A stretch of 64,000 nucleotides of DNA from contig OX411552.1 in NCBI GenBank assembly GCA_948146395.1, positions 1,598,001 through 1,662,000 on the forward strand, written 5' to 3'. Below the pieces are notes generated by a model. The model saw only the letters and a program-made list of their open reading frames with translations, had not been told where the DNA came from and did no database searches. The stretch comes from Fragum whitleyi (lineage: Eukaryota > Mollusca > Bivalvia > Cardiida > Cardiidae). How positions within the stretch are numbered: the stretch's first letter is position 1; every line of letters starts with the position of its first letter. The translations under genes were made by a program, and so were the position numbers. This document shows positions 54,901-64,000 of the stretch, piece by piece.

Positions 54901-57900
54901 TCTAACAAATTCAGGAGCAAATTGTAAGGAAAACAGTGTGAGAAAATAAATTGCTTGCGACAAGCAATTTATTCTTTTTCAACAATGATTTTCATAGCGT
55001 TAATGAAAGTTTAAGTGTTGGAGATAATTTTGATTAAAAACTCAGGTTATATTGGAAATAGTATGGCGATTACAAAAGAGGCCTGACATACCTGCAATAT
55101 GGTCACTTTTACCAGTCCTCCCTAAAATCCACAGGTCTCGGGCCTGAGGACTGGTGTTAGTAAAAGTAGCTGTCCCTGAAAGTAACTGGTGGCAAAGATG
55201 AAATGTGACTATTCAGATGAGAGAAAGGGCAGGAAGCCATGAGTAGGTGCACCAGCCACTCCACTGCCTTTTAAGTTACTGCTACAATTACGTGGAAAGA
55301 AACATTTTACCAAATTTTATCAAACAAATTTTGTTATCTGAACTTTAAAATTTCTACAAAATGTCCCCAATTTTTTCAACAAGGGGACAAAGTCTTTTTA
55401 CCTCTGAAACCTAGGTAGATCCCTGAATTTGGCATTTGTTCAAGTTCGCTTAAACCTTTGTTTTACAAAGAGCATGGTTTTGCGCAATTAATCAAATTGT
55501 GTATTGTTCAATCATATCTTTATATGTGTATCTTATAGGAAGGAACCAATATTACCAGTGAACTTCATAGTGAGGCTAATGCAGGGCAACAGCTGGTGAT
55601 TTGGGGAACCGATGTGGTTGTTAAATATTGTCAAGACAAATTCCGTAGATTCCTTCTCAAATATGTGGAGAAAAATGTTGCAGAAGACGAGACATTTGAA
55701 GGAATGGACATCAATCAGCCATATTACTTACAGAGACTCGAGGAGGTAGGATCAAGTTAAAGTGGTGAACACATAATAGTTCTACATTAAGGTAGTGGAC
55801 CTGTAATAGTTCTACAACGTTAAGGTAGTGGACACTTAATAGTTCTACAACATTAACCCTTTGCTGTTTAATCCCTGCTTTTTACGTGCCTGTCATTTTA
55901 TGATTGAGAAAACATTGTGAAAAAAGAAGAAATTGCTTCTGACAAGCAATTTTTTCTTTTTCCACACTATTTTCTACCCTACTGAATGGTTATTTTTCAA
56001 ATTAAATCCATTTTAAATTTTCGTCTGCAAAACCTTTGAATTTGGACAGGTCCAAAATTTTGTAAAACAGGAAAGGGTTAAGGTAGTGGACCCGTAATAA
56101 TTCTACAATATTTCAGAACTCATGATCTTTCACAATGTTAACCAAGGTTTCCTAATGAAATCATTAGGAACCTGGGTTAACACTGTTAAAGTTCATGACT
56201 TTCAAAAAGTTGCGTAACTATAACAGGTCCACTACCTTAATCCTTTTCCTGCTGATTTTATATTTTCTCTCAAACATTATGCCAACTTTTGGGGACATTC
56301 TTACCATTCTGGCTTAGTTTGTTCCTTGTTGATCATTTAGAAGGCAGACTCTGTAGAATAGGATCTGAATGTATATCTGTGAAGGCTTTTCTTTGTCTAT
56401 ACTGTCTTCCATTTCCTTGTATACAGAAGGAATAAGTCATGAATACTGTGGGAAGGTTTAATGAAAAGTTCAATTAAAAAGTTTGAGACAAATAGTGTTA
56501 TAAAATACAGTAGAAAAAATCATAAATCATGATTTTTATGCAACCGCATCGAAAGTTTGGGGATATATTGTTTTACCATTGTTAGTCTGTCAGTCGGTTT
56601 GTTGGTCTGTCTGCAAAACTTTATCAAGAATCACAACATTGCAAATTACTGAAAGCCTATTTAAAGTATAATGCTTACTTGGCATGATGATAGATCTCAC
56701 TGATAAGCATCTACAGATAACAATGTCAATGGCCTGTAACAAGGTCAAGGTCATCTGGAAAGGTCAAGATTTTGAAAATATGTTGTTTCAGGGGTAATTC
56801 TGTTTCATTAACAAATCTTTTGGCAAATGGTAACAGGTAAATCCATTCTATGCATTAGTATTATTCTCAAAAGATTGCAGACATGAATTTATAATGCATG
56901 TAATTGTTTATGTAACGCAGATGTATGCTATTGGAGAGCCGTATCTAAACATCAACTGTGAACATTTGCGAGAGTTTGACGGTGATTTATACAGACAGCT
57001 GGTCAACTACCCTCAGGAAGTCATTCCTGCATTTGATGTGGCAATTAATGAGCTGTTTAATGATAAATACCCCAATAATGAGGTAGCAGGGATTCAAGTG
57101 AGACCTTACAATGCCGAGAAAACAAGAAATATGAGATCTCTCAACCCAGAAGGTAGGTCTAACCTTTTCCTGCTGAATTAGAATATCATTTTTACAGGGT
57201 TTTAGTCTGACATAAATCAAATGGGGTCGAAAGAACTCAACCACTCGGTTCTTTCATGAGGTTTGGGAGTCCCTTGCTTTAGATGAAAACTATTTCATTT
57301 AAGGTAGCAATGGACACATGGCGTCATTTTTTTCCGCCCAATGAATTTTTTTCTTGGTCACATATGTTGTAGATTAACATTGTGTAGACATTATATCAAA
57401 ATTTGAAGGTACCTTTCCACGCTCGTTTTCATGCTAGAGTTATCTGCCCTTGAGTGGTATAGGCCATTTTTCAGTAAAACGGTTATATTCGTTTAAGGTC
57501 TAGTATAAACTCTGTACTAGTTTATAGCTATAAAACACATACATTTTGATAGACCTTATACATGTACACAATGGCTATTGACAAGAAAATTTCTCTTTGA
57601 TCACTTGCATTTGCACAATTTGCTTTCAAAATTTAAAAATGTACTAATTTTTGTAATTTTACTAGGTGAAAATGCCACAAAAACCTACTTTTTAAAGAAA
57701 TTACCCAATGAATTTTTCTTATTTTCCGATATGTTTATAATCCATATTTTTCCTTTATTTGGTAAAAAATTCAGCATACCTTTCCATGCAAATAAGAAAG
57801 TTTTTCGTTATTTTTCAGTATTACCCCCTAAACGAGGCGGGTTTAACGCATTTTTATTGTTTAAATTAATGATCCAGTCATTCAATTAATATCAAATATT

Positions 57901-60900
57901 GAAAGGAAGCTAAATTATGAAGTTTTGCCATCATAATTCTACATTATTTCCACGAATAGAATCTTACGAAAACCGGTTTTTTTAAACAACGTGCAAAAAG
58001 AGCCGTAAAATAAACGAAAACCCACTTCCGGTTTCTAGAGTCGGGAGGCCGCTGTCCATTGCCACCTTAAAGCGGTAATCTAGTTATTCCTTGGCATTTT
58101 TACTTCCTGTTCAAAGGTTATGAAAGTGTTGGATACTTATAATTACTTGGTACTCAACTTCAGGTAAGAATTGAAGACTGTTTAAAACAGTCTTCACTTC
58201 TATTCTGAAGTTGGTGGTCTATTGTTAACGTTTACCTTGAAAGCATTGTTGAGGCCACAATTTTGCCAAATCTCCTTGTCAACTTTGTCCAATTTTTGAG
58301 CCAATCAGAATGCTTGAAACTTGATGGTCTAACTTAGAATTGAATAATGTATGTTTGATTTGTTTTAAATCAGTTTGTATTTACCTTTCAGATATTGACC
58401 AGCTTATTACCATTAGTGGAATGGTGATCAGGTTATCCCCCTTGATTCCGGAGATGCGTGAAGCGTTCTTCGAATGTTACGTATGTCACAATACCGTGGT
58501 GGTGGAGATTGAGAGAGGGAGGATTGCAGAACCAATATTATGTACCAACTGTAACACGAACCACAGCTTTGCTATCGTTCACAATAGGTCACAGTTCACA
58601 GATAAGCAGATGATTAAACTTCAGGAATCTCCAGGTAAGTGTTAAGGTAGTGAATTCCTATCCCAATGTTCTGGAAGTAATGAAATACAACAGTGTTAAC
58701 CGAGATTTCCTAATGATTTCATAAGGAAGCCTCAGTCCACATTTGAAAGATCATGAGTTCCGAAATGTTGCAGAACTATTACGGGTCCACTACCTTAACT
58801 AACACAAACCATAGTTTTGCAATTGTTCAGGATCCGAGGTTATAAAACTTTTCTCTGGCTCAACTGAGAATTTTCTCAAATTTTGAATTTAAATAAATGT
58901 ATGAAAATAAGAGATAATATTAAGATAGTGAACTAGTTATAGTTCTGAAGCATTTCCGATGTAATGAACTTTAAAAGTGATAACTGAGGTTCCCTAATGA
59001 TTTCATTAGGAAACCTCGGTCAACATTGTGTAAAAACAGGAGTTCTAAAATGTTGTTGAACTAGTACAATTCCTCTACTTTATCTGACACAAACCACAGT
59101 TCAGGGGGATAGTTTAGTTAAAAAACATTTGATTTTTAGCTCCACTGGCCAAAGGCCAGCAAGCTATTGTCATGGCGGAGTGTACGTCATGCGTCAGTGC
59201 GTCTGTCCTTGCGTGCTTAAACTTTTTATGCCCCGTATCGAGAGATCGGGGGAATATTGTTTTTCTCATGTCTGTCCGTCCGTCTGTCCGAAAACTTAAC
59301 CTTGCCAATATCTTCAAGCCTATTCAAGATACAAAGCTAATACATGTATTTAGCATGATGATAGATCTCAATGATCCGCATCTGCTGGTACCAAAGTCAA
59401 GGTCATGTGACAAGGTCATCTGTCAAGGTCAAACTTTGAAAAAAAATGCCGTTACGGGGGCATTCGTGTTTCACAAACACATCTTGTTCTTCAAACATCT
59501 TCTCCTCACAAACCAATAGGCGGATTTTATTGTTACTCGGTAGAAATGATGCCTGGGTGACCCTCTTCTTAAATTGTTCCAAAAATTTTGATTGACCCCC
59601 AAATATAGGTGTGGCAGGGCGTGGCATTTTTCACTTTGAAATCTTAAAAAATCTTCTCCTCCCAAACCATTTGGCAAATTTCAATGAAACTTGGCATGGA
59701 TGTTCCTGGGGTGACCCTTTACTTAATTGTTCAAGAAATTTTTATTGGCCCATAAATATGGGCGTGGCAGGGTGGGGCTATTTTGAGCCCGAACATCTCC
59801 TCCTGAACCACTGGGCCTATTTAAATGAAACTTTTCTAGAATGTTCCTTGGGTGACTCTTTTGAAAAATTGTACATTAAATTGTGATTGGCTTATAAATA
59901 TGGGTGTGGCAGGGCAGGGCTGATGTAGAGCACGAAATCCCCGAAGGACATCTCCTGAACCACTGGGTTGATTGGGTGACCCTGTCCAAAAAATTTCTCG
60001 CGAAAAATTTGATTGGCCTATAAATATGGGTGTGGCAGGGCAGGGCTTCTTTTGAACCAGAAATCTATGAAAGACATCTCCTGAATCTAATGTTTTTATA
60101 AGATGGGTAAAGGGATGCAGGTTCATGGTAATTGAGTATTTTGGTGCAATTTGGAACAGACCCAGTTAATCATTATAAAATAGGTCTTAACAGATTTCAA
60201 AGTTTTGTTCTCATTGAAAGTAAGCTTTATTTAATGAAAGTCTATAGATTCTAAAGCCAGTGGAGGGGTAGGGCCCTCTTGGGCCTCTTGTTAAGTCTAG
60301 TTTTATGTTGTACATATTCATATGATTTTTCTCTTTAGAGGAACAAAATTGGAGTAAATTTCTTGCCAAGTAAATTCCTGCTGTTCTGTTGAGATTTAAT
60401 CCATGAAATTTTGACATTAATGCCAAGGGGCTAATAATAGGCCTGGTTCTTCATAGAAATCTACTCATATTTGGCATGATGATAATTCAAAATGATATGC
60501 ATCTGCTGGTCAAGGTCATCTGTCAAGGTCAAACTTATCAAATAAATTGCTGTTTAGGGGGTACTCATGTTTCACAATCACATCTTGTCGTAAATAAGCT
60601 GAATGAAAACTGGAAAAGGTATATTCCAAGTCATATAAATGGCAGTTCAATTTAGATGCCAGTGGAGATAAATGGATTAAATTGAATTAGAGTAAATTGA
60701 TTGATTGAATGGGGTTTTATCGCGGCGGCCGGAGCACCTAACAATGGATTCCTGGTATTTCTCACGCCAGTACTACCATTACATCCTTTCCTAGCCTCCG
60801 ACTGCTATTTCACATAGGTTTATGATTATCTACCCATTGGTGAAAGACAAACGTATGAAAGGATATTTGCCGCCACCGGGGATCGAACCCACGACTTCCA

Positions 60901-62713
60901 GATTGGAAGTCTTATGCCTAACCAACTGCGCTATTGTGGCAGCTGAATTAGAGTAAAACAAGGTGAGATATGCATTACCAGTTAGTACAGATAATACTAT
61001 AAATTCAAAAGTTTCATTTGTAATGGAGTCATTTTTGGTTAGACAGGTCAACTAAGTTATACTATACTTTTCCATTTGTGCAGCACAATAAGAAAAGTAT
61101 AGTGCAACTTAATTGACCTGTCCAAATCCAAATTGACCCTATCTTTTGTACTATTGATAAAAAGTAAGTTAATCCAGTTACTTAAGAACATTGTAAGAAC
61201 AGGAGTTTTATGTTATATTTTGAAAGTGAAGCAAGGTTGCCAAAAAATTCTTATAAAGCTTTATCTTCACATAACTCACGAGCTACAGACATATGGGGTA
61301 AAATTGATTTATAATTAGATTATTTCTACTACACTTTGCGCAAATCCTATATTGGTGGTACTCGCGTCCCATCAAGACAATTCTGAGTACTCACAACATA
61401 GGACAACAATGAGAAATAAAGATTTAGACTTGCTTTACCCCCTCTTATCTGTACAACTGAATTAACTAAAAACGTGAGTAAAAACAGTGTTAAACTAACT
61501 TTATCTTTTATAGAGGACATGCCTCCAGGTCAGACCCCACACACCGTAGTTCTGTATGCCCATGGTGATCTAGTTGACAAAGTTCAGCCTGGTGATCGTG
61601 TAACCATTACTGGTATTTATAGAGCCATGCCACTGAGGGTCAACCCACGCATGAGGAACGTTAAATCTGTGTATAAAACTCACATCGACGTGATTCACTT
61701 CAGAAAAATGGACGTAAAACGTCTTCATGAGGCTGAGACTGACGAGGATGAAACGTAAGATAATTATTATCATCAGGGGTATGGAAAAATAAAATTTCGC
61801 CACTTGTCCAAGGACAAGTAAATGTTGATTTCCTATTTGGTCAGGATCAAAATGAACTAGTCTGCAAAAAAATGGACTGGTAGAGAATGAGTAAACATTG
61901 TTTTAAATGAAAAAATGATGTAACATTTCTCCATTAAAGACAATGTTTTCTAACCTTTGATACAAACATGAGGATGACTTTTCTCCTAGATCTTTTTAGT
62001 ACTATTCTAAGATTTGCTCTGGTATTTACTTGTCGATGGACAAATGGCCTAGAAAAATTTACTTACCCACCAGTGGAAAAGCCTGTGTCTGACAAGTTGG
62101 GCATGAATTCTACACCCCTGTAATATTGTTATGGTATGACCTAAATCGCAGGAGTGAAATATCCATGTTTGATATTTCTGGTATCACTGTTATTATACTA
62201 GTGGAATAACTGCAAATGAGCTAAGAACGTATAGGAATGTTTTATTTTTGTTGTGAAAATGATGTCATAATGCATTTGCTGATATCATTTTACAAACGAC
62301 ATTATGTGTTTTGCTGACTTACTTGAAACGATAATTTTCTGGAATTTTCTTGATTGATCACAAAAGTGTAGGTCATATTATAACTAGAATACTTAATTTG
62401 TGCTCATAGAATACCAAATTTATTTAAGTCGTCATCTAAAACAGATAAAAACTCTTCAAAAATGAGCAGAATCTTATAGCCCAATTTTGATGAGCGGCTT
62501 TGAATGTCTTTCACATGAAAAAGAAGCTTGGAAAGGGCAATATATAAATAACATGAAGATGTTTGGTTGGTTCTAGGAAAATAAGCTGTTTCTACAACTA
62601 ATCTTGTTATTTTTAATTTGACAGGAAGAGCAGGATGCCACAAGAGAAGATAGATCAGATCAAACAATTATCAAAGGAGTCGGATATTTATGAAAGACTG
62701 GCTAGAGCTATTG
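51874..62713 (+). CDS. MCM4: DNA replication licensing factor MCM4, exons 1-8 (3' part beyond window)
   Basis: Exons 51874-51970, 53577-53759, 54589-54755, 55539-55745, 56921-57152, 58392-58634, 61514-61754, 62625-62713 (1459 nt, 486 codons), all GT-AG with matching phase. MCM4 is a subunit of the MCM2-7 helicase loaded at replication origins in G1. Seen here: the disordered basic, Ser/Thr-Pro-rich tail ([14 protein letters not shown]), a target type for CDK and DDK, and LNYGTPSSR and [13 protein letters not shown]. Next come the N-terminal helical domain, the zinc-binding site with Cys324, 327, 346, 349 (CYVC...CTNC), then the OB region with [20 protein letters not shown] and [12 protein letters not shown]. 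The last exon is at [11 protein letters not shown], so Walker A, Walker B and the Arg finger are outside. ATG follows an acceptor directly, so a noncoding first exon must lie upstream. Confidence 0.97.
52380..52445 (+). repeat. tRNA-like SINE head fragment
   Basis: CCTGGTTAGCCTGGGGGAGC ... GGGTTCGAGTTCC. A tRNA-length stretch with A/B-box-like motifs, in MCM4 intron 1. Confidence 0.4.
52485..52724. mobile_element. 240-bp CAGGGG-ended element
   Basis: CAGGGGTGTAGAAAT to ATTTCAAGCCCTG; GCAGGACAAGTGGA and GACGAGTAGAAATTTC inside. Related to 43586 and 61774 by ends and GACAAGT motifs; no target duplication seen. Confidence 0.6.
52981..53529 (+). mobile_element. hairpin-ended element, family B, copy 5
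   Basis: AGCTCTCCACGAAGGTGAGC, TATTGTGATCTGTCACTGTC; one to two units of the family A/B type (ATATGGGCTTGGCAGGGCGG). Ends CAGATGAGTAG, GGGGCATTCTGGCCC, TGTTG. It stops 47 nt before MCM4 exon 2. Confidence 0.65.
53577..53759 (+). CDS. MCM4: MCM4 coding exon 2
   Basis: After [28 protein letters not shown], ending [12 protein letters not shown]. Donor GAG|GTATGG. Confidence 0.92.
53882..54162 (+). mobile_element. hairpin-ended element, family D, copy 2
   Basis: AGCTCAGCCATTTTCAGAGA, AAGGGGGATAACTCTAGATG. The end is TTCAACAGCTGAGC, an inverted copy of the start, hairpin GCTTAGGCACCAGTAAGC, then GGAGCTCTTGT. Confidence 0.75.
54462..54534. repeat. short hairpin repeat, family P
   Basis: CAAAGCTATTGTAAGTCCCT, loop, ATAGGCACTTACAATAGTTT, then GCTCTGACCCCT. 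It ends 55 nt before MCM4 exon 3. Confidence 0.65.
54589..54755 (+). CDS. MCM4: MCM4 coding exon 3
   Basis: After [28 protein letters not shown], then [14 protein letters not shown]. Donor AGT|GTAAGT, phase 0 (residue 149). Confidence 0.94.
54756..55538 (+). other. MCM4 intron 3
   Basis: A degraded M1 hairpin at about 54930-55000 (AAATTGCTTGCGACAAGCAA). 55180-55300 has a worn SINE-body-like stretch (GTAGGTGCACCAGCCACTCC). Nothing else was recognised. Confidence 0.4.
55539..55745 (+). CDS. MCM4: MCM4 coding exon 4
   Basis: After [47 protein letters not shown], ending YLQRLEE. 69 codons. Donor GAG|GTAGGA. Confidence 0.95.
55788..56240. mobile_element. M3 palindromic MITE with partial tandem ends, holding an M1 copy
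   Basis: A complete M3 palindrome is at 56078-56240: TTAAGGTAGTGGACCCGTAA ... GGTCCACTACCTTAA, centred on TTTCCTAATGAAATCATTAG. Before it, two extra copies of the left arm (TTAAGGTAGTGGACCTGTAA) stand at about 55789 and 55819, and the M1 MITE sits in the TTAA between the last two. Confidence 0.7.
55853..56081 (+). mobile_element. M1 MITE, copy 4, in MCM4 intron 4
   Basis: 229 bp, TTAACCCTTTGCTGTTTAAT to CAGGAAAGGGTTAA, TTAA on both sides. Confidence 0.87.
56538..56822 (+). mobile_element. hairpin-ended element, family C, copy 2
   Basis: ATGCAACCGCATCGAAAGTT, TGGGGATATATTGTTTTACC, AGATAACAATGTCAATGGCC, ending GTTTCATTAACAAATCTTTT. Confidence 0.65.
56921..57152 (+). CDS. MCM4: MCM4 coding exon 5
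   Basis: After [64 protein letters not shown]. Donor GAAG|GTAGGT. The first Met is internal, not a start. Confidence 0.95.
57299..58070. mobile_element. TTAA-flanked element M4 in MCM4 intron 5
   Basis: 772 bp, TTAAGGTAGCAATGGACA at the left and TGTCCATTGCCACCTTAA at the right. The end motif GGTRGYRRTGGAC resembles that of M3. A 103-codon frame inside (57578-57889) shows no known domain. Confidence 0.75.
58392..58634 (+). CDS. MCM4: MCM4 coding exon 6 (zinc-binding site)
   Basis: After [68 protein letters not shown]. Donor CCAG|GTAAGT. Confidence 0.96.
58642..58798. mobile_element. M3 palindromic MITE, copy 2
   Basis: TTAAGGTAGTGAATTCCTAT ... GGGTCCACTACCTTAA, centre TTTCCTAATGATTTCATAAG. 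Begins 8 nt after the MCM4 exon 6 donor. Confidence 0.8.
58920..59084. mobile_element. M3 palindromic MITE, copy 3
   Basis: TTAAGATAGTGAACTAGTTA ... CCTCTACTTTA, centre CCTAATGATTTCATTAGGAA. Confidence 0.72.
59138..60292 (+). mobile_element. hairpin-ended element, family A, copy 2, with nested family C
   Basis: AGCTCCACTGGCCAAAGGCC at the start; units with ATATGGGCGTGGCAGGG. It closes AAAGCCAGTGGAGGGG, hairpin GGCCCTCTTGGGCC, TCTTGTT. A family C element interrupts it at 59228-59488. Confidence 0.8.
59228..59488 (+). mobile_element. family C element inserted without target duplication
   Basis: ATGCCCCGTATCGAGAGATC, GGGGGAATATTGTTTTTCTC, GTCCGTCCGTCTGTCCG. It closes GTTACGGGGGCATTCGTG, hairpin TGTTTCACAAACA, CATCTTGTT. 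Flanks AAACTTTTT and CTTCAAACATCTTC join into the family A/E consensus with nothing left over. Confidence 0.82.
60446..60590 (+). repeat. family C 3' fragment
   Basis: GGCATGATGATAATTCAAAA, GGTCATCTGTCAAGGTCAAA, ending GTTTCACAATCACATCTTGT. Confidence 0.6.
60697..60943 (-). mobile_element. tRNA-derived SINE with 14-bp target duplication
   Basis: The head on the minus strand is at 60943-60869 (GCTGCCACAATAGCGCAGTT, GGGTTCGATCCCCGG). The body is TTTCACCAATGGGTAGATAA-like, then AGTACTGGCGTGAGAAATAC and GGTGCTCC. TGAATTAGAGTAAA is at 60683-60696 and 60944-60957. In MCM4 intron 6. Same family as 28457. Confidence 0.9.
61029..61131. repeat. short palindromic element
   Basis: GACAGGTCAACTAAGTTATA and CTATACTTTTC form the left arm; GAAAAGTATAGTGCAACTTA and ATTGACCTGTC the right. 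About 32 bp arms with a 17-base loop. Confidence 0.7.
61514..61754 (+). CDS. MCM4: MCM4 coding exon 7
   Basis: After [46 protein letters not shown]. Donor GAAAC|GTAAGA. A hAT-like element starts 20 nt into the next intron. Confidence 0.96.
61774..62120. mobile_element. 347-bp CAGGGG-ended element
   Basis: CAGGGGTATGGAAAAATAAA to GAATTCTACACCCCTG, with ACTTGTCCAAGGACAAGT inside the left end. Starts 20 nt after the MCM4 exon 7 donor. No clear target duplication. Confidence 0.62.
62625..62713 (+). CDS. MCM4: MCM4 coding exon 8
   Basis: After [38 protein letters not shown]. Donor ATTG|GTAAGA. 89 nt; the intron runs past the window end. Confidence 0.93.
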
Positions 62714-62719
62714 GTAAGA

Positions 62720-62965
62720 TTAACCCTTGTCATGCCGAAACAAAACTTATATGAAATTGCATTGTAATCAAAGTTCCCAAATCACTGAATATACTGTGAG
62801 GCTGTATTGAATTTTGTTTCAAAAATATTATTTTTGAACTTTTCTGGGCTAAAATGTTAATTAGGGGGTATTGACTTAGATCAGACTGCACACATGTGAA
62901 GGCAGATATTTGTCTATAGCCCTTGCCAAAGCAGGAAAACTGCGGGTTCAGTATGACAGGGTTAA
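62720..62965 (+). mobile_element. M2 MITE in MCM4 intron 8
   Basis: TTAACCCTTGTCATGCCGAA to CAGTATGACAGGGTTAA. The TTAA starts at intron base 7. Confidence 0.8.
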
Positions 62966-63087
62966 GATAAAATACCTCAAACGTTTAAAGAACTGTCTAA
63001 ACAAGTCAACTTAACTTTTACCAAACTTTATGATGGTCATAATGGAACATGGGAGGCGATAAAGGCCTGGTTCTTTTATCATTTCTT

Positions 63088-63900
63088 AGCTCCACTGGCC
63101 GAAAGGCCAGCGGGCTATTGTCATGGTGTGGTGTCCATCGTCCGTGCCTGCGTCTGTCCGTCTGTAAACTTTAACTTTAAAAATCTCCTCCTCCTAAAGT
63201 ACTGGATGGATTTCAATCAAATTTCAAGGGAATGTGAGCTATTGTGATTGTAGAATGTCCGTTGTGCGTCTTCCACAATTTCTTTTACATCTTCTCCTCC
63301 TTAACCAGTGAGCCAATCTTGATGAAACTTGGCAGGGATGTTCCTTAGGTCAAGCTCTACCAAATTTGTTCAAATAAATGAAATCCACCCTGAACTTTCC
63401 CTTTACCCTTAACAAAAAGGGTGAAAAAATGAAAATCTTTAAAAATCTTCTTTTCTGAAACAAGAAGGCAGACAGCTTTCATATATGGTATGTATCATCA
63501 TCTAGTGGACCTCTACCAAGTTTGTTCATATCAAGACCCTAGGATCATATTTGGGCTCTACCTGGGCGCAACCCTTTTTATATAGAATCAAAGAGCGAAA
63601 ATCTTTTAAAAACTTCTTCTCTGAAACCAGATGGCAGGCAGCTTTCATATTTGGTATGCAGCATCACCTAGTGGGCCTCTACCAAGTTTGTTCATATCAA
63701 GACCCTTGGGTCATATTTGGGCTTTGCACGGGTGCATCCCTTTATCTCTTATGAGCATGAAGGGTAAAAAAATGAAAATCTTCAAAAATTTTCTTCTATG
63801 AAACCAGAAGGCAGACAGCTTTCATATTTGGTATGTAGCATCATCAGAATCAAAGAGCAGAAATCTTTTAAAATCATCTTTAATAGAAACAAGAGGGCAC
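63088..63900 (+). mobile_element. composite of family A start and family B body
   Basis: 63088-63230 is a family A 5' end (AGCTCCACTGGCCGAAAGGC). At about 63231 it switches to a family B body (GTGAGCTATTGTGATTGTAG, AACTTGGCAGGGATGTTCCT) with three units of AACAAGAAGGCAGACAGCTT type. No 3' hairpin was seen. Confidence 0.6.
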
Positions 63901-63915
63901 ACTGCTTTCATTTTT

Positions 63916-64000
63916 AGCTCCACTGGCTGAAAGCCACTGGGGCTATTGTCATGGCGTTGTGTCTGTCGTGCGTCCGTCCGTGTGTGCGTGCGGTCGTAAA
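63916..64000 (+). mobile_element. family E element, start only
   Basis: AGCTCCACTGGCTGAAAGCC, GGGGCTATTGTCATGGCG, CGTGCGTCCGTCCGTG; cut by the window edge. Confidence 0.75.

Noticed and set aside
56894..56920. Upstream extension of MCM4 exon 5 (HVIVYVTQ)
   Set aside because: This is intron sequence read through the acceptor GTAACGCAG; MCM4 homology starts at MYAIGEP.
57578..57889. 103-codon ORF within the M4 element
   Set aside because: Phe/Lys/Leu-rich translation of AT-rich DNA; no domain, no transposase motif.

Overview
The window is animal nuclear DNA, most likely from a bivalve mollusc. Three single-copy metazoan genes with ordinary GT-AG introns are spread through about 64 kb that is otherwise almost entirely layered mobile DNA. 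The bivalve call is an inference: it rests on the very abundant elements that open with a short hairpin, carry a CCGTC-rich stretch, then 120-165 bp tandem units, and close with a hairpin and TCTTGTT or TCTAGTT.

Host genes: (1) EIF6, + strand, seven coding exons at 22127-30267, complete, 245 aa. (2) MCAT (mitochondrial malonyl-CoA:ACP transacylase), - strand, five coding exons at 46202-36304, complete, 414 aa. (3) MCM4, + strand, coding exons 1-8 at 51874-62713 (about 486 codons); the ATPase half lies beyond the window. EIF6 and MCAT converge tail to tail; MCAT and MCM4 diverge. A splice-flanked, unrecognised 71-codon terminal exon sits at 14387-14602. All exon sums were checked for phase and close in frame.

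Mobile layout: 1-3465, a CR1/L2-like LINE (- strand) split by a TTAA-flanked MITE; 3867-12739, a Gypsy (Ty3-type) LTR element with 862-bp LTRs and a 4-bp target duplication, degraded in its coding part and split by a 1394-bp inverted-repeat element; 13156-21666, hairpin-ended elements around a second LINE with an intact reverse-transcriptase ORF (15102-17270); 22-46 kb, EIF6 and MCAT with introns full of MITEs, SINEs, hAT-like and hairpin-ended elements; 46.7-51.9 kb, a SINE split by a 4-kb element with TA ends that itself holds three further elements; 52-64 kb, MCM4 introns with more of the same.

Main points for a second look: a 27-bp minisatellite that has copied the 3' splice site of MCAT exon 4 ten times, in frame; a common structural grammar (5' hairpin, internal tandem units, short inverted copy of the 5' end, 3' hairpin, TCTTGTT) shared by at least five otherwise different repeat families, one of which is caught inserted without target duplication, as expected of Helitron/Helentron-type elements; and several nested insertions where the interrupted repeat itself gives the empty site (TTAA, ATATC, TA, none). 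Coordinates of splice sites and repeat ends were read by eye and may be off by a base or a few bases for degraded ends.
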